DNA of 64,000 nt from Cocos nucifera (GCA_006176705.1 QRFJ01005776.1:40001-104000), one strand, 5' to 3'. Shown: positions 45,369-57,330, counted from the stretch's first letter. Numbers and translations are program-made. Notes: generated by a model not told the origin, from the letters alone.

Positions 45369-45790
45369 GGCTCTGTATGTGGATGGTTCATTCAACTCCA
45401 TTGGAGCAGATATGGGGTTAGTCTTAGTCAATCCTGAGGAAGTTGTCATCGAGTACATGCTATGCTTCAAATTTCCTGCAACTAAAAATGGAGCCGAATA
45501 TGAAGCACTGATCACCGGGTTAAATATAGCAAGAGAGTTAAAAGTTGATCGACTTCAAGTCTACAGTGATTTTCAATTAGTGGTTGGCCAAGTTAGTGGC
45601 AACTATGAAGCACAAGAGAAATGTATGATGAAATACATTGAGAAAGTAAAGGATTTGACTCCGACCTTTGGCAGTTTTGGCATTTAACAGATTTCGAGGG
45701 TAGAAAATACAAGAGCCGATCTTTTTTCTAAATTGGCCACTTCAGCCCTAGTCGAACTATCCAAAAAAGTATTTCTCGAAACTCTAAAAT
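45369..45790 (+). pseudogene. Tat-b additional (archaeal-type) RNase H
   Basis: The open frame 45379-45687 reads MDGSFNSIGADMGLVLVNPEEVVIEYMLCFKFPATKNGAEYEALITGLNIARELKVDRLQVYSDFQLVVGQVSGNYEAQEKCMMKYIEKVKDL. Catalytic Asp (VDG), Glu (YEAL) and Asp (YSD) are all present. After a stop at 45687 the tail reads QISRVENTRADLFSKLATSA, with the fourth Asp. The domain is recruited in the Tat lineage and complements the decayed native RNase H. Confidence 0.8.
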
Positions 45791-45849
45791 GCCCAAGCTC
45801 AGAGGAATCATACTTCATTATGCAAACGGAGTTCGAGCTAAGCTAGATC

Positions 45850-47030
45850 GATCCATTAGTTGCCTATCTCAAAGAGGGAGTTCTTCCTCGTGATCCAAAA
45901 GAAGCTCAGAAACTTAAGAATCATGCCTCCTAGTACATTTTGTATGAGGGCAAGTTGTATAAAAGATCATATTTGTTGCCACTACTGAGATGTCTCCGAT
46001 CTTCAGAGGCTAACTTCGTATTATGGAAAGTGCATGAGAAAATTTATGAAAGTCATGTAGAAGCCAGGTCCCTATCATAAAAACTACTTTGGCAAGGATA
46101 CTATTGGCCGACCTTATACCATGATTCTATGGAGTATATCAAGAAATATGACTACTGTCAGAAGAATGCAAACCTATAAAGATAGCCCGAGCTTACTCCA
46201 CTAAGCGCACCTTGGCCATTTGCGTAGTAGGGAATGGATATACTTGGCCCTTTTTCGATGGTATTTGGGCTATGGATGTTCCTCCTGGTTGCGATCGACT
46301 ACTTCACCAAATGCATCGAAGTCGAACCACTAGCAAAAATTATCGAGGCCAAGGTACAGAACTTCATCTGAAAGTCAATCATCTATCGATTCGATTTATT
46401 CCAAACTCTCATAATAGATAATTGGTGACAGTTCGCTGGGATGAGGTTCGTCGAGTTCTATGAAGATCTAAATATCTCCCATCACTTGACATCGATAGCT
46501 TACCCACAAGCAAATGGGAAAGCTGAAATGACCAATCGGACTCTGCTGTAAGGCATCAAGACAAGGCTCGATAGAGTAAGGAGGCCTGGGTGGGTGAACT
46601 CTACCACATCCTTTGGGCGTATCAAACTACTCAAAGGCTACCAATTAGGGAAACACCATTCGCCTTGGCTTTCGAAATGGAAACAGTCATCCCAATCGAG
46701 CTTAAGCTCCCATCAGCATGGGTCGTGGCCTTTAATGAGTAGCATAACTCACAAGACCTCAGAGTCAGCCTCGATCTGCTGAAAGAAAAAAGAGAGGACG
46801 TTCAAGTTCGGATGGCGGCCTATAGGCGAAAGATGGCCCGATACTATAACTCCAAAGTTAGAGGTAAAATATTCAGAGTGGAAGACTTAGTGCTTCAGTG
46901 AGCTACCATCTCTCAGCCTCAGAACTAGGAAAAGCTTGTCCCAAATAGGAAAGAACCATATGAAGTAGAGGAGGTCGTCCGGTCCAAAACTTATCATCTA
47001 AAGGAGCTCGGAGGGAAGACGCTCCTTTGA
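45850..47030 (+). pseudogene. Tat-b integrase (degenerate)
   Basis: The zinc domain is represented by VLWKVHEKIYESHVEARSLS and YHDSMEYIKKYDYCQKNAN, with one Cys ligand replaced. The catalytic core shows LVAIDYFTKCIEVEPLAKI and WQFAGMRFVEFYEDLNISHHLTSIAYPQANGKAEMTNRTLL with the Glu region. WVNELYHILWAYQTT-like and FALAFEMETVIPIELKLPS-like blocks, over different frames, lead to the tail RVSLDLLKEKREDVQVRMAAYRRKMARYYNSKVRGKIFRVEDLVL. Stops and frameshifts are frequent. Tat-a carries the same tail at 5656-5901. Confidence 0.75.
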
Positions 47031-47159
47031 CCTTAGAATTCAGAAAATCTGAGGATGTACTACCAATAATTTTTCATCAATAAAACTCTTTCATTTCAAT
47101 GTTATTATTTATTGGTGCAAAAACTATGTGATGACAGGGAAGAAGCAATCAATAATGGC

Positions 47160-47560
47160 CATGTTCGGAATAGGAGGAGAACCTCATCCTAACATGAGCA
47201 AAGTCGAAAACTTTGTTCATTTTAGATGAGATGGGTGGAGAAGCCCCGACAATGGACCTTATGTGCCCTCGTAGCCCATTAGGAATAGGAGGAGAACCTT
47301 ATCCTAATATGAGCAAAGTCGAAGACCTCGTTCATTTTAGAAGAAATGGGGGAGAGGCCCTGATAATGGCCCTTATGTGCCCCCATGATCCATTAGGAAC
47401 AGATGGAGAACCTCATACTAACGTGAGCAAAGTTGAAGGTCTCGTTCATTTTAGATGAGGTGAGAGGAGAGGCCCTGACAACAACCCTAAATATGCCCCT
47501 ATAGCCTATTAGGAATAAGAGGAAAATCTCGTCCTAGCATAAGCAAAGGTTGGAACACTG
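47160..47560 (+). repeat. 114-bp tandem repeats downstream of Tat-b integrase
   Basis: Four units start at GGAATAGG/GGAACAG-type words at 47167, 47282, 47396 and 47512 (steps 115, 114, 116). Each holds an AACCTCATCCTAA block, GCAAAGTCGAAG and a GAGGCCCTGACAATG block. The stretch is noncoding. Confidence 0.85.
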
Positions 47561-48072
47561 TAGAACAAAGACGTGGAGAAGGAAGTAGAATAAAAATGTG
47601 GAGAAGGAAGAAGCTCGATGGAGAATCCTTACATATTCTTTCCCTCGATGACCTGACTACGTCAAATGTGAAAGATAGAACCTTATCCTGGTTTGCTAGA
47701 GAGATCCTAGTTCAACATCCACAATAAGCTCGACGTCCACAACGAGATCGACATCTGCAACAAGCAGCAAGCACGAAAACCTGGGGTCAGAATTCTCTCC
47801 CGAGATTCAACTTGAACATCAACCTCGGCTGAAGATAAGATCTACCTCGATTTTCAACTTGAACATCAACCTCGGCTGGAGATAAGATCTCCTCCGAGCT
47901 TCAACTTCAACGTCAACCTCGGCTGAAGATAAGATCCCTCTCGAGCTTCATTGCCAACCTCAATAGGAGATAAGATCTCTCCTGAGCTTCAATCTGAATG
48001 AGTGCAGAATCCAGAAGAGGACTTTGACAATTGCCTTTTTTGTACTTCCTTCCTTCGAATTTCAAACTCGGA
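47561..48072 (+). repeat. Tat-b 3' noncoding region with 47-bp repeats
   Basis: GATAAGATCT words at 47834, 47881, 47928 and 47969, each followed by CGAGCTTCAACTTGAAC-like and CAACCTCGGCTGAA-like words, form a short tandem array (steps 47, 47, 41). The remainder shows no coding signal. Confidence 0.7.
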
Positions 48073-48083
48073 AGTGGGGGGAC
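48072..48083 (+). other. Tat-b polypurine tract
   Basis: GAAGTGGGGGGAC-type purine run ends at the start of the 3' LTR and serves as plus-strand primer site. Confidence 0.7.
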
Positions 48084-49386
48084 TATTATTGGGGATACAC
48101 CCTACTCCCGCCAAAGTCCAGTCTGATGCTTAGCCTAATGCAACCGATAATCATGGAAGAGCTTCAATCAAAAATTCTTCCTCCAGTGGCTAAACTTTTC
48201 TAATAGCCGAACTCCTCTGACGGTCGAACCCTAGCCGAACTCCTTCAGCGGTCAAACTTCTTTCAGACTTCAACCAAACTACTCCATGTCTTCTCCATCA
48301 GTCGGGCCCCTCCAGCAGTCGACTCCTTCTGGATTCCTCCAACAGTCAGATTTTTTCAGGAGCCAAACTTCTTTCAAATTTCTGCTTTAGTCATATTCCT
48401 ATAGGAACCAAACTCCTTCCAGATGTCTCCTTCAAATGGATTCCACTAGGTGCCAAACTTCTTTCAAATTTTTTCTTCAATCGGATTTCTTCAGGAGCTG
48501 AACTCCTTCCAAACTTCTCCAACAGTCAGATTCTTCTAGGAGCTGAATATCTTTCAGATTTTTCCTTCAATCAGATTCCTTCAGGAGCCGAACTCCTTCC
48601 GGACATCTCCTTCAGTCAAATTCCTCTAGGAGCCAAACTCCTACCAAATTTCTCGCATAGTTGGATTCCTTTAGGAGTCGAACTCCTTCCAGATTCCTCC
48701 AATAGCTGAACTCCTTTTGGATTCCTCCAGCAGTCAGATTTCTCCAAGAGCCAAACTCCTTTCAAATTTCTCTAGCAGTCAGATTCCTCCAAGTGCCAAA
48801 CTCCTTTCGAACTCCTTCAGCAGTTGGATTCCTTCAGAAGCCAAACTCCTTTCGGACTTCTCCTTCAATCGGATTCCTCTAGGAGTCGAACTCTTTCCAA
48901 ACTTCTTCTTCAGTCAAATTTCTCCAATAGCTGAACTCCTTATGGACTTCATCTTCTATCAAATTTCGAATAACTACTTCCTTCGGATGGTTAAAACTGT
49001 CATTTATTTATCTACTATAGGCAATCCTACTACTGGACGGTTACAACTATCATTATCAGTCTATTATGAGCGGCACCTCTTTCTGTAATAAATTTTATGT
49101 GGCCTAGAGCGGCCCACTATCGAAAAGTTATAACAAGCTCCATCTATATAAGGAGACTCTCCAGATATATTTTCTCAAAGCTCTCTTCTTCTTCCTAAAA
49201 CTCTGCTAAATTCATACCATAGCACTCCATTTCTGTTGATCAGAAAAGCTGACTTGATCATCTAAGGATCCTGCTGGAGCCACCACCACCGACTCCGAAT
49301 GGGACTTTATTTTGTAGGTCATCGATAGTGACCTCATCATTTTTAACTCTAGCTTGATCCGACATCAATCAGATTCTGCACCAATA
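48084..49386 (+). repeat. Tat-b 3' LTR
   Basis: The 1303-bp partner of 40308-41726 starts TATTATTGGGGAT and ends CACCAATA. The 45-bp minisatellite occupies about 48180-48970 with fewer units than in the 5' LTR, which accounts for most of the length difference. GGTTACAAC occurs near 49037. Confidence 0.85.
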
Positions 49387-49391
49387 GATAC

Positions 49392-50203
49392 CTTGAGGAA
49401 GATATCTATATAAAATAGCGGCTAAGTTACACATCCAGTGATGCTGATCATAAAGTATGCAAGCTGCAAAGGTCCATATATAGACTTAAGCAAGCATCTG
49501 AAAGCTAGAATACTTATTTTAATGATGTGATCAAATTATTTAATTTTATCAAGAATGAGGAGGAGCCATATATTTTTAAAAAGATCAATGGAAGCGCTAT
49601 TATCTTCCTCGTACTATACATGGATGATATCCTACTTATTGAAAATGATATTTTCATGTTGACCATAGTTAAAATATGGTTATCTAAAGAATTCTCCATG
49701 AATGATCTAGGAGAAGCATCATTCATTCTAGGAATTAAGGTCTATAGAGATAGACCGAATAGAATGCTAGGTCTTTCATAGAACATGTACATAGAGGAAG
49801 TGTTAAAGAGGTTTAGCATGAAAAACTCTAAGAGAGGATTGATACCCTTCAGAAATGGTATTCATCTCTCGAAGAAAATGTGTTCCAACACATCTGAGGA
49901 GATTGAATGCATGCACAAGATCCCTTATGCTTCAGCAATAGGGAGCCTCATGTATGCCATATTATGTACACAACCTGATATAGTCCATGCAGTGAGTGTC
50001 ACAAGTAGATATCAATCGAATCTAGGTAAAGAACACTGGACTTCTGTAAAATATATCCTTAAGTACTTAAGAAGAACTAAGGATATGTTGTTGATTTTTG
50101 GTAATAGAGAACTCCAAGTCTTGGGGTATACAGGTTCGGATTTTATGTTCGATATAGATGATCGAAAGTCAACAGCGGGAGTCTATTTATGTGTAATGGT
50201 AGT
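49392..50203 (+). pseudogene. P2 reverse transcriptase C-terminus and RNase H start
   Basis: P2 continues after the Tat-b TSD with LEEDIYIK, a stop, CKLQRSIYRLKQASES, then the open stretch 49527-49781: NFIKNEEEPYIFKKINGSAIIFLVLYMDDILLIENDIFML with YMDD intact. From 49785 comes MYIEEVLKRFSMKNSKRGLIPFRNGIHLSKKM to TQPDIVHAVSVTSRYQSN and the RNase H start GYTGSDFMFDIDDRKST, in which the first catalytic Asp context (YTDSDF) is changed to YTGSDF. It is cut by Ath-B; gtagt at 50199-50203 is the TSD. Confidence 0.85.
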
Positions 50204-51823
50204 TGATAAGCATCATAAATTTACTAATAAAAATATTAATTTATTAATTAATTTATATAAATTTTTAATAATTATTAATCAATTTATATATAATTTTTGA
50301 AAAATTCATATTTTTATTAATTAAAAAATTAATTAAAAAATAATAAAAATAATAAAAATTAAAAAATAAAATTTTATTATCAATAGAAAGAGCTCATTTT
50401 TTTAATCACAACGAAATAAATTTCAAGTAAAATGGAGCTAAAATGGAAAAGATATGAATTTTTAAAAATATAAAATAAATAAAAATTAAATAAAAAAGAA
50501 AACGGCTCAGCCGGCTCCGCAAGCCGAGCCACCAAGCCAAGTCGAGCCACCAAGCCAATCCAAGCCATCAAAGCCGACTCAGCCGTTGAAGCCATCAGCC
50601 GGTCCACGATCCAGGCGTGGACCGCCAGCTCAGCAAATTCCGGCGAATCAGAGCCTGCCACGTGGTGGACCTAGACCCTTAAAGGGTCTACAGAAATTTA
50701 TCATGGCTCACAGGGTAATTTGGTCATTTCACTCGACGACAGAAGCGTTGATTGGTTGCGGTGTGCAGTGCGGCCGGTCCACGCGGTGCATGGGAACAGT
50801 TATTTCGCGATCGGACGGATGTGGTTGTTTGCGGTCAGGATCGGACGGCTGTGGTTGCTTCCGAATTTTATTCAGATACAGACATCACGTGGATCACCAT
50901 CGGATGGCAGTGCTCGATCCAGGCGACGATCCGACGGTCCAAAAAGCTCCCGACGGTGATCAAACTCTCAAGCGCATGATTTGCGGCCCGATTTTCTCCA
51001 TCAAGCGCGATCCAACGGGCAGAAATTAATCCGACCTGATCTAGGCTGATCTGCATCCGATTTTGATGATTTTTGGACCATTGGATTCCTGTTGAACGAT
51101 TGGATTTTATTAGATTTATCAGAGTCATATCAGAGCTATTTTGATTCAAATTTTATCTAATTTTTTTTGTATTTTTACGATTACAAAGACTATTAGTCCC
51201 ATATTGCCTTTAGAAAAAAATATCCAGCCCTCCTAGCTCTATAAAAAGGACCCTAGGCCATCAGAAATCAACATCTCCGATCAAGGTGAAGCTTTGGTAT
51301 AGGGCAAAGCCAGGCTATGGGTTAAAGGCTGCTTCGAAGCAACGAGTGCCGAGAAGAAGAGCCGAGCTTCTACACCATCTTTCTGCCAATGCCGATCCAA
51401 GATCAGAGATCAGGCTATTTTATTTTATTTATTTTTTTTTATGTATTTAAATTCTAAAATTTAAGTTAATAAAAATTTTATTTTTGCATTTTAATTTCTT
51501 ACTTTTTATTTTTATTGCAATTTAATTTCTGCACTTTAAATTATTGCTTTGCAAGTAGATGCTAAGATCTAACTAGTAGATCTTAGTACCAAGTTTAAAT
51601 TCCTGCACCTTTTAATTTTTGCTTTTAATTTTCCGACTTCACTTTTGATTCTAAAAATCCTTTTCTTCTTTTCTTTTCAAAAATCAAAGATTTCAAATCT
51701 AAAATACTACCTTCCCTGTGGATTCGACCCGACTCACTACTATCTACGCATTTTCAATAATTTTAAGAAGTCAGATTAAACTGATAAACACAGTGTCTTA
51801 ACGACAACATCGCGTTTCTATCA
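50204..51823 (+). repeat. Ath-B 5' LTR
   Basis: The 1620-bp LTR has an AT-rich first 300 bp and a GC/CpG-rich U3 core (50500-51060) with a CACGTG G-box at 50659-50664, an inverted CCAAT box near 50750 and repeated GATCGGACGG words. TATAAAAAGG starts at 51240. The 147-codon open frame at 50586-51029 is discussed under rejected items. Confidence 0.95.
51240..51247 (+). promoter_or_regulatory. TATA box of Ath-B 5' LTR
   Basis: TATAAAAA, in context AGCTC-TATAAAAAGGACC, lies about 580 bp before the LTR end. It is conserved in the 3' LTR near 56757 and, inverted, in Ath-A near 33390 and 38965. Confidence 0.7.
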
Positions 51824-51955
51824 AGTTTTTTGGCACCGTTGCTGGGGAAGATTTTTGATTTTTGATTTTGATTTTTTTGATTTATTTTAAATAAATTAAA
51901 AATAATTCCGGCAAACGCGTTCCTATCAAGTTTTTGGCGCCGTTGCCGGGGAAGG
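51824..51955 (+). other. Ath-B duplicated primer binding site (Asp-tRNA type)
   Basis: TGGCACCGTTGCTGGGGAA at 51831 follows the LTR, and a better-preserved TGGCGCCGTTGCCGGGGAA starts at 51935. The inner copy is preceded by ACGCGTTCCTATCAAG, a repeat of the LTR end. The spacing is 104 bp, against 89 bp in Ath-A. Confidence 0.8.
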
Positions 51956-53169
51956 AATAGATGCTATTTTTTTTCTTTGATTTCTTTGATTTTTTTTTGT
52001 AAATTAATTATATTTTTTTAATATTGCTTACTAATTTTTTTATTTATTTTGTAAAAAAAAAGAGAAAATGAAGAAAGCATCAAATTTTGGTGAGATCAAT
52101 CCTAACCCTAGTCCTCTTTTTTTTTATTTATTTATTTATTTTATTTTTAAATTAATTTAAAAAATATTCATTTAAATCTAATTAAAAGCCTCATGATAAG
52201 ATTAGAAACCCTAACTGTTTAGAGCATGCATCATATTAGTTTTATTTTTATTTTTATTTTTATTTTTTTTTGGTGATTGCTGGAAGCAAGGTAAGCCTTT
52301 CAGAATTCAATTAGTTACATGCATCTAGTTTAAATTGCATAAAACCCTTTGATTGAATTTTTTTTTTTTTTTCGTGCATATTCATATTAAATCAAATTAA
52401 GGGCACAACCCAATTAAACAAGATAAGGTGGGGATTTGATCACCCTTCCTTAGCCCACAAACAACCAACCAGCATCCTGCATTGACCTAAGCCTTTAATT
52501 TTAAAATCAATTAGACATCAACCCTAGGAACTCGAGCTCAATAGGACAAGAAATCCTAAGAGTTGAACTAGGTTAGGATAAGTCAATTTGACTGGTGTCT
52601 AGGAAAGTGGTTCAGGGACGACTGGGCCCGAAGGAAGGTGGTTTCTAATTGGTTCCGTTCGCTTACCTGGCCAAGCACAATTGGTGTCTAAGGCAAGCAA
52701 CGGGGGGACTCCCACCAACCTTACACTTACCTGGCCAGTTGATTGGCTAATCCTACACTTGGAGGGCTTGAAGGTGACCTTGGCAGTTAGGAGCTGTCTA
52801 GATCTAGGATAACCCTTAGTCAGGATTGATTGACCAACTTGATTGCTAACCAACATCAAACCTAATTAAATTTAATTCTTCTCTTAAATTTAATTCTTCT
52901 CTTTCTTCTTAGTTCTAGGACTCCTTAGGACCTCTTCTTTAGAACTCTTTTTTCTTTCTTCTCCTTTCTCCTCTAAAAATAAAATAAAATAAAAATTAAA
53001 CTAACTAAAAATTAATAATTAAATTAAATTAAATTAAATTAAAATTAATAAATAAAAAATTAATTTATAATAAAATAAAAATAAAAAAAATATTCTAAAT
53101 TTTTTTTTGAACCATACATTAGGGTTACACTAATACATGCATGGTAGGAAATCGCTTTTTCTGATTTAG
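51956..53169 (+). other. Ath-B leader
   Basis: The leader is AT-rich with homopolymer and (ATTT)n runs, plus the conserved block 52560-52870 shared with Ath-A 37330-37700. No sense reading frame of note is seen. Confidence 0.5.
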
Positions 53170-54490
53170 TTGAACTTAATTGAATGGTTGATTCACATTA
53201 AACATAATAATCAAATGGCTAATATGAATCTAATAGTCCAAAAATTAGATAAAGTTGACCTTCTTGCTCAGAAAATAGATCAACTCCTAATCCTAGGTCA
53301 ACAATCTCCTGCACAATTCACATCATCTTCTAATTATCAGAAGAATTATTCAATCTGTGCTAGTCCAACCCATCATGTAAGTGAATGTCCTATGACTGCA
53401 TAGTTTTCATATTTTATCCAAGAACAAGTTCAAGCTACTCAAGGATACTCCAAATTGATTAATGATCCATTTTCAAATTCATATAATTCAGATTGGAGTA
53501 ACTTTAATTTTTCTTGGACATCCCAACAGACTCAGGCTCAGACCCAAATTTCACTTGAGCAAAATTATCAAAATTATGTCCTATAATAATGGTCAGTCCT
53601 AGTCAGTTTAACCAGCCATCATATTATAATCAGCCTTCATACCCACCTCCTCAACAGACCAATCTAGCTGATGATAGATTTAACCAACTTCAACAATTAA
53701 TTCTAACTCAACAGCAATCTATCGCCAGACTAGAAGCTCAAATAGGACAATTAGTTGAGTCTAACATGAGGAGAGAACTAGATCAACTACCGAACCTACC
53801 AATTTCAAACAACCCACCTAATGACCACCAACCACCTGGATTAAATTATCAATCTAATGTCTTCATCTAAGAATCTCCAATTTGAGAATGCCAAAGTAAT
53901 TTCTGAACTTAAAAGCTATAGGATTCTTATGGACCCATACCAAGATCAGGTGAGAGAGGCTAGTACTGATGCTAGCCAAAATAAAAATTTAGAGGAACTG
54001 GTTAGTACTGAGACTAACCACATAGAAGAACCCAAGCCAGGAATTAGTACTGATGCTAGTTCCAGTTTAAATGAGATAGAAATAAGGGAAAAGAGAATAG
54101 ATGATTTACCCGAGACTTATAAACCTAATGTCCTATTTCCCTTCAACCCTAGAAGTTGGTTCTTCTTATAAAAATCAAAAGGCATGTAATGAAATGTCAA
54201 TGGAGTTGTTTAAGCAGGATCACATTAATTTACCTCCAGAATTAAAATCGCCTTTAGTCACCATTCCAGCACCCATTGAATCAAACTTAACTCCTAAAAC
54301 TCCATTCATGAGCATTTTAGAAAAACAAATAGGAGAAATTCTTAATAAACATGGGTCTGAGAATGGAATCATAAAATATATCCCAAAAATTAACAGTGAA
54401 TATATCAATAATGGAATTAAAAATCAACTTTCTGAGATTGGCAATCCAAAACCATTGGAATTTGTCAATCCAATATTCGACACAGGATAG
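53170..54490 (+). pseudogene. Ath-B gag C-terminal-like frame (broken)
   Basis: The pieces 53170-53403, 53589-53870, 53857-54171 and 54101-54490 match the Ath-A frame from the coiled-coil start through the Gln/Tyr-rich stretch to the acidic tail. The knuckle reads SICASPTHHVSECPM and keeps one Cys that Ath-A lost. A CAG-to-TAG change at 53401, a frameshift near 53580, a 1-bp insertion near 53855 and another frameshift near 54145 break it. The first-part/second-part break differs from that in Ath-A, so the parent copy probably had one continuous frame. The first codon is TTG after a stop, as in Ath-A. Confidence 0.6.
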
Positions 54491-55736
54491 TGAGCTACAT
54501 TATGTCTGGCTGAAGACGGTAAACTTAGCGCTTGTTGGGAGGCAACCCAATATTTAGTTTTTATCTAATTTATCTTTTTAGTTTTTTTTTTTTTAGGATA
54601 ATTTGAATAAGTTGGAGGGAGAGCTCAAATTTTCAAAGGCATGTGCTGGAACCAAAATAAATAAATAAATAAATATATACTGAGTTAGGTGTATTCTTTC
54701 ATATTTTTTTATTACATCCTTTATTTTTTCTTCTTCTCCATTGAGGACAATGTCGATTAAGTTGGGGGGAGAGAAAAATAAAAAAATTTAAAATTTTAAG
54801 TCCTCAAAAAAGTTAGTATTTAGTATTTAGATACTTGATTATGCTTAAGAATCGAATTAAACTAAGCATTTTAAAAAGAAAATTGATGCACAGATTAGAG
54901 AATCTATGAGATATTGAGGAATCAAGTATTAAGAAAATTCAATAAAGAGTTAAGTCTAGAACATAAAATTTTTTTTCTTGGAGCATTTCTAATTATTTCT
55001 ACTAGCATCAAAGAAAAGTCTACTTTTTATAGGCTTGTGTAGGGTAACTATACGTTTCTTCATATAAAAATTTATTTTAATAAAATAGTTTCCAAGTACT
55101 TCTCACTGAGTAACCGGGCCTCTTTGCCTAAGCAAGCATTGAGTTTCGCGTCAAAAGGTGGGAAGGGCAAAGAAGCTCGTTGTAAAGCTAGTCTTAACTC
55201 GTAGCCTATTTGATTCGAGCTAGTAAGCCCGAGGGGTATTCTATACCTAGTGCCCTAAAGCCAACTGGTTTGGAAGTCATTGGCCCAAGACTCGCTACAT
55301 GGATCAAATAGAAAGCTTAAGGAGTTAAGACACTCAATAGTGGTACAACGTTAAAAAAAAAAAAAAAAAAAATGGTTTCCCACCGAGTAACCGGGTCCCG
55401 TTGCCTAAGTAAGCAATGATATTCACATCAAAAAGTGGGTAATGTAAAAATAAAAATCAATAAATGAAGGATGGAAGTAGCAATACACCTGCCTATATGA
55501 AAGTTTAGACAAATCAGAGATAAAAGTGGAATAATTTAAAAAAAGTTCTGAAAAATTTAATGTTCTTTACTTAATTTTTCTATTGATAAGTATTAATACC
55601 TCAATGATATATCTCATTTAAGCTCTACTGAATATCAATGGCCATTTTGAAAATTGCTTAGGTAAAATTCGAAACTCTAAAGTTAAAAGGTATTTAAAAC
55701 TAAATTCTTTCTTTACTCGAGGACGAGCAAAGCTTA
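54491..55736 (+). other. Ath-B 3' noncoding region
   Basis: It holds the word GCGCTTGTTGGGAGGCAACC near 54529-54548, poly-A at about 55353-55370 and two related repeats with CCGGG around 55090-55160 and 55375-55440. It is the same layout as Ath-A. No pol or env-like frame is visible. Confidence 0.65.
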
Positions 55737-55748
55737 AATTGGGGGGTG
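55737..55748 (+). other. Ath-B polypurine tract
   Basis: AATTGGGGGGTG directly precedes the 3' LTR start TGATAAGC. Confidence 0.85.
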
Positions 55749-57330
55749 TGATAAGCATCATAAATTTACTAATAAAAGTATTAATTTATTAATTAATTTA
55801 TATTAATTTTTAATAATTATTAATCAATTTATATATAATTTTTAAAAAATTCATATTTTTATTAATTAAAAAATAATAAAAAATAATAAAAATTAAAAAA
55901 TAAAATTTTATTATCAATAGAAAAAGCTCATTTTTTTGATCACAACGAAATAAATTTTAAGTAAAATGGAGCTAAAATGGAAAAGATATGAATTTTTAAA
56001 AATATAAAATAAATAAAAATTAAATAAAAAAGAAAACAGCTCAGCCGGCTCCACAAGCCGAGCCACCAAGCCAAGCCAAGCCATCAAAGCCGACTCAACC
56101 ATTGAAGCCATCAGTCGGTCCACGATCCAGGCGTGGACCGCCAGCTCAGCAAATTTCGGCGAATCAGAGCCTGCCACATGGTGGACCTAGACCCTTAAAG
56201 GGTCTACAGAAATTTATCGTGGCTCATAGGGTAATCTGGTCATTTCACTCGATGATAGAAGCGTTGATTGGTTGCGGTATGCGGTGCGGTCGCTCCACGC
56301 GGTCCATGGGAACAGTTATTACGCGATCGGACGGATGTGGTTGTTTGCGGTCAGGATCGGACGGCTGTGGTTGCTTCCGAATTTTATTCAGATACAGACA
56401 TCACGCGGATCACCATCGGACGGCAGCACTCGATCCAAGAAATGATCCAACGGTCCAGAAAGCTCTCGACGGCGATCAAACTCTCAGGCGCATGATTTGC
56501 GGCCAGATTTCCTCCATCAAGCGCGATCCAACGGCCAGAAATTAATCCAACCTGATCTGGGCTGATCTGCATCCGATTTTGATGATTTTTGGACCGTTGG
56601 ATTTCTGTTGAATGGCTGGATTTTATCAGATTTATCAGAGTCGTATCAGAGCTATTTTGATTCAAATTTTATCCAAATTTCTTTATATTTTTATGATTAC
56701 AAAGGCTATTAGTCCCATATTGCCTTTAGAAAAAAATATCCAGCCCTCCTAGCTCTATAAAAAGGACCCTAGGCCATCAGAAATCAACATCTCCGATCAA
56801 GGTGAAGCTTTGGTATAGGGCGAAGCTAGGCTATGGGTTAAAGGCTGCTTCGAAGCAACGGGTGCCGAGAAGAAGAGCCGAGCTTCTACACCATCTTTCT
56901 GCCAATGCCGATCCAAGATCAGAGATCAGGCTATTTTATTTTATTATCCTTTTTTTATGTATTTAAATTCTAAAATTTTAGTTAATAAAAATTTTATTTT
57001 TGCATTTTAATTTCTTGCTTTTTATTATAATTTAATTTCTGCACTTTAAATTATTGCTTTGCAAGTAGATGCTAAGATCTAACTAGTAGATCTTAGTACC
57101 AAGTTTAAATTTCTGCACCTTTTAATTTTTGCTTTTAATTTTCTGACTTCACTTTTGATTCTAAAAATCCTTTTCTTCTTTTCTTTTCAAAAATCAAAGA
57201 TTTCAAATCTAAAATACTACCTTCCCTGTGGATTCGATCCGACTCACTACTATCTATGCATTTTCAATAATTTTAAGTTGGATTAAACTGATAAACACGG
57301 TGTCTTAACGACAGCATCGTGTTCCTATCA
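55749..57330 (+). repeat. Ath-B 3' LTR
   Basis: The 1582-bp partner of 50204-51823 carries CACATG (56175-56180) in place of the G-box CACGTG, a CpG-type decay. It ends CCTATCA before the TSD gtagt. Confidence 0.95.

Larger units (their letters stand above)
40308..49386 (+). mobile_element. Tat-b: full-length degenerate Tat-lineage gypsy element in P2
   Basis: LTRs at 40308-41726 and 48084-49386 flank gag, protease, RT, RNase H, additional RNase H and integrase on the plus strand. The TSD gatac is at 40303-40307 and 49387-49391, and P2 RT reads through the excised site (NRY to LEEDIY). The LTR ends are TA...TA rather than TG...CA, explicable by deamination. The LTRs differ strongly in sequence and length (1419 and 1303 bp), so this is an old insertion. 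Confidence 0.9.
50204..57330 (+). mobile_element. Ath-B: non-autonomous Athila-like gypsy element in P2
   Basis: It is the same family as Ath-A but on the plus strand. LTRs at 50204-51823 and 55749-57330 have TGATA...TATCA ends, and an exact 5-bp TSD gtagt lies at 50199-50203 and 57331-57335. The internal 3925 bp carry a duplicated PBS, a leader, a broken gag-like frame and a noncoding tail, with no pol. In a 650-bp sample the two LTRs differ several-fold more than those of Ath-A, so this copy is older. Confidence 0.95.

Noticed and set aside
50586..51029. 147-codon sense open frame in the Ath-B 5' LTR, also open in the 3' LTR (56102-56545) and partly in Ath-A.
   Set aside because: It lies in U3 upstream of the TATA box. 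Between the two Ath-B LTRs I count about 20 amino-acid changes in 147 codons, with most nucleotide differences being replacements, and in Ath-A the frame shifts. A GC-rich stretch poor in stop codons explains it.
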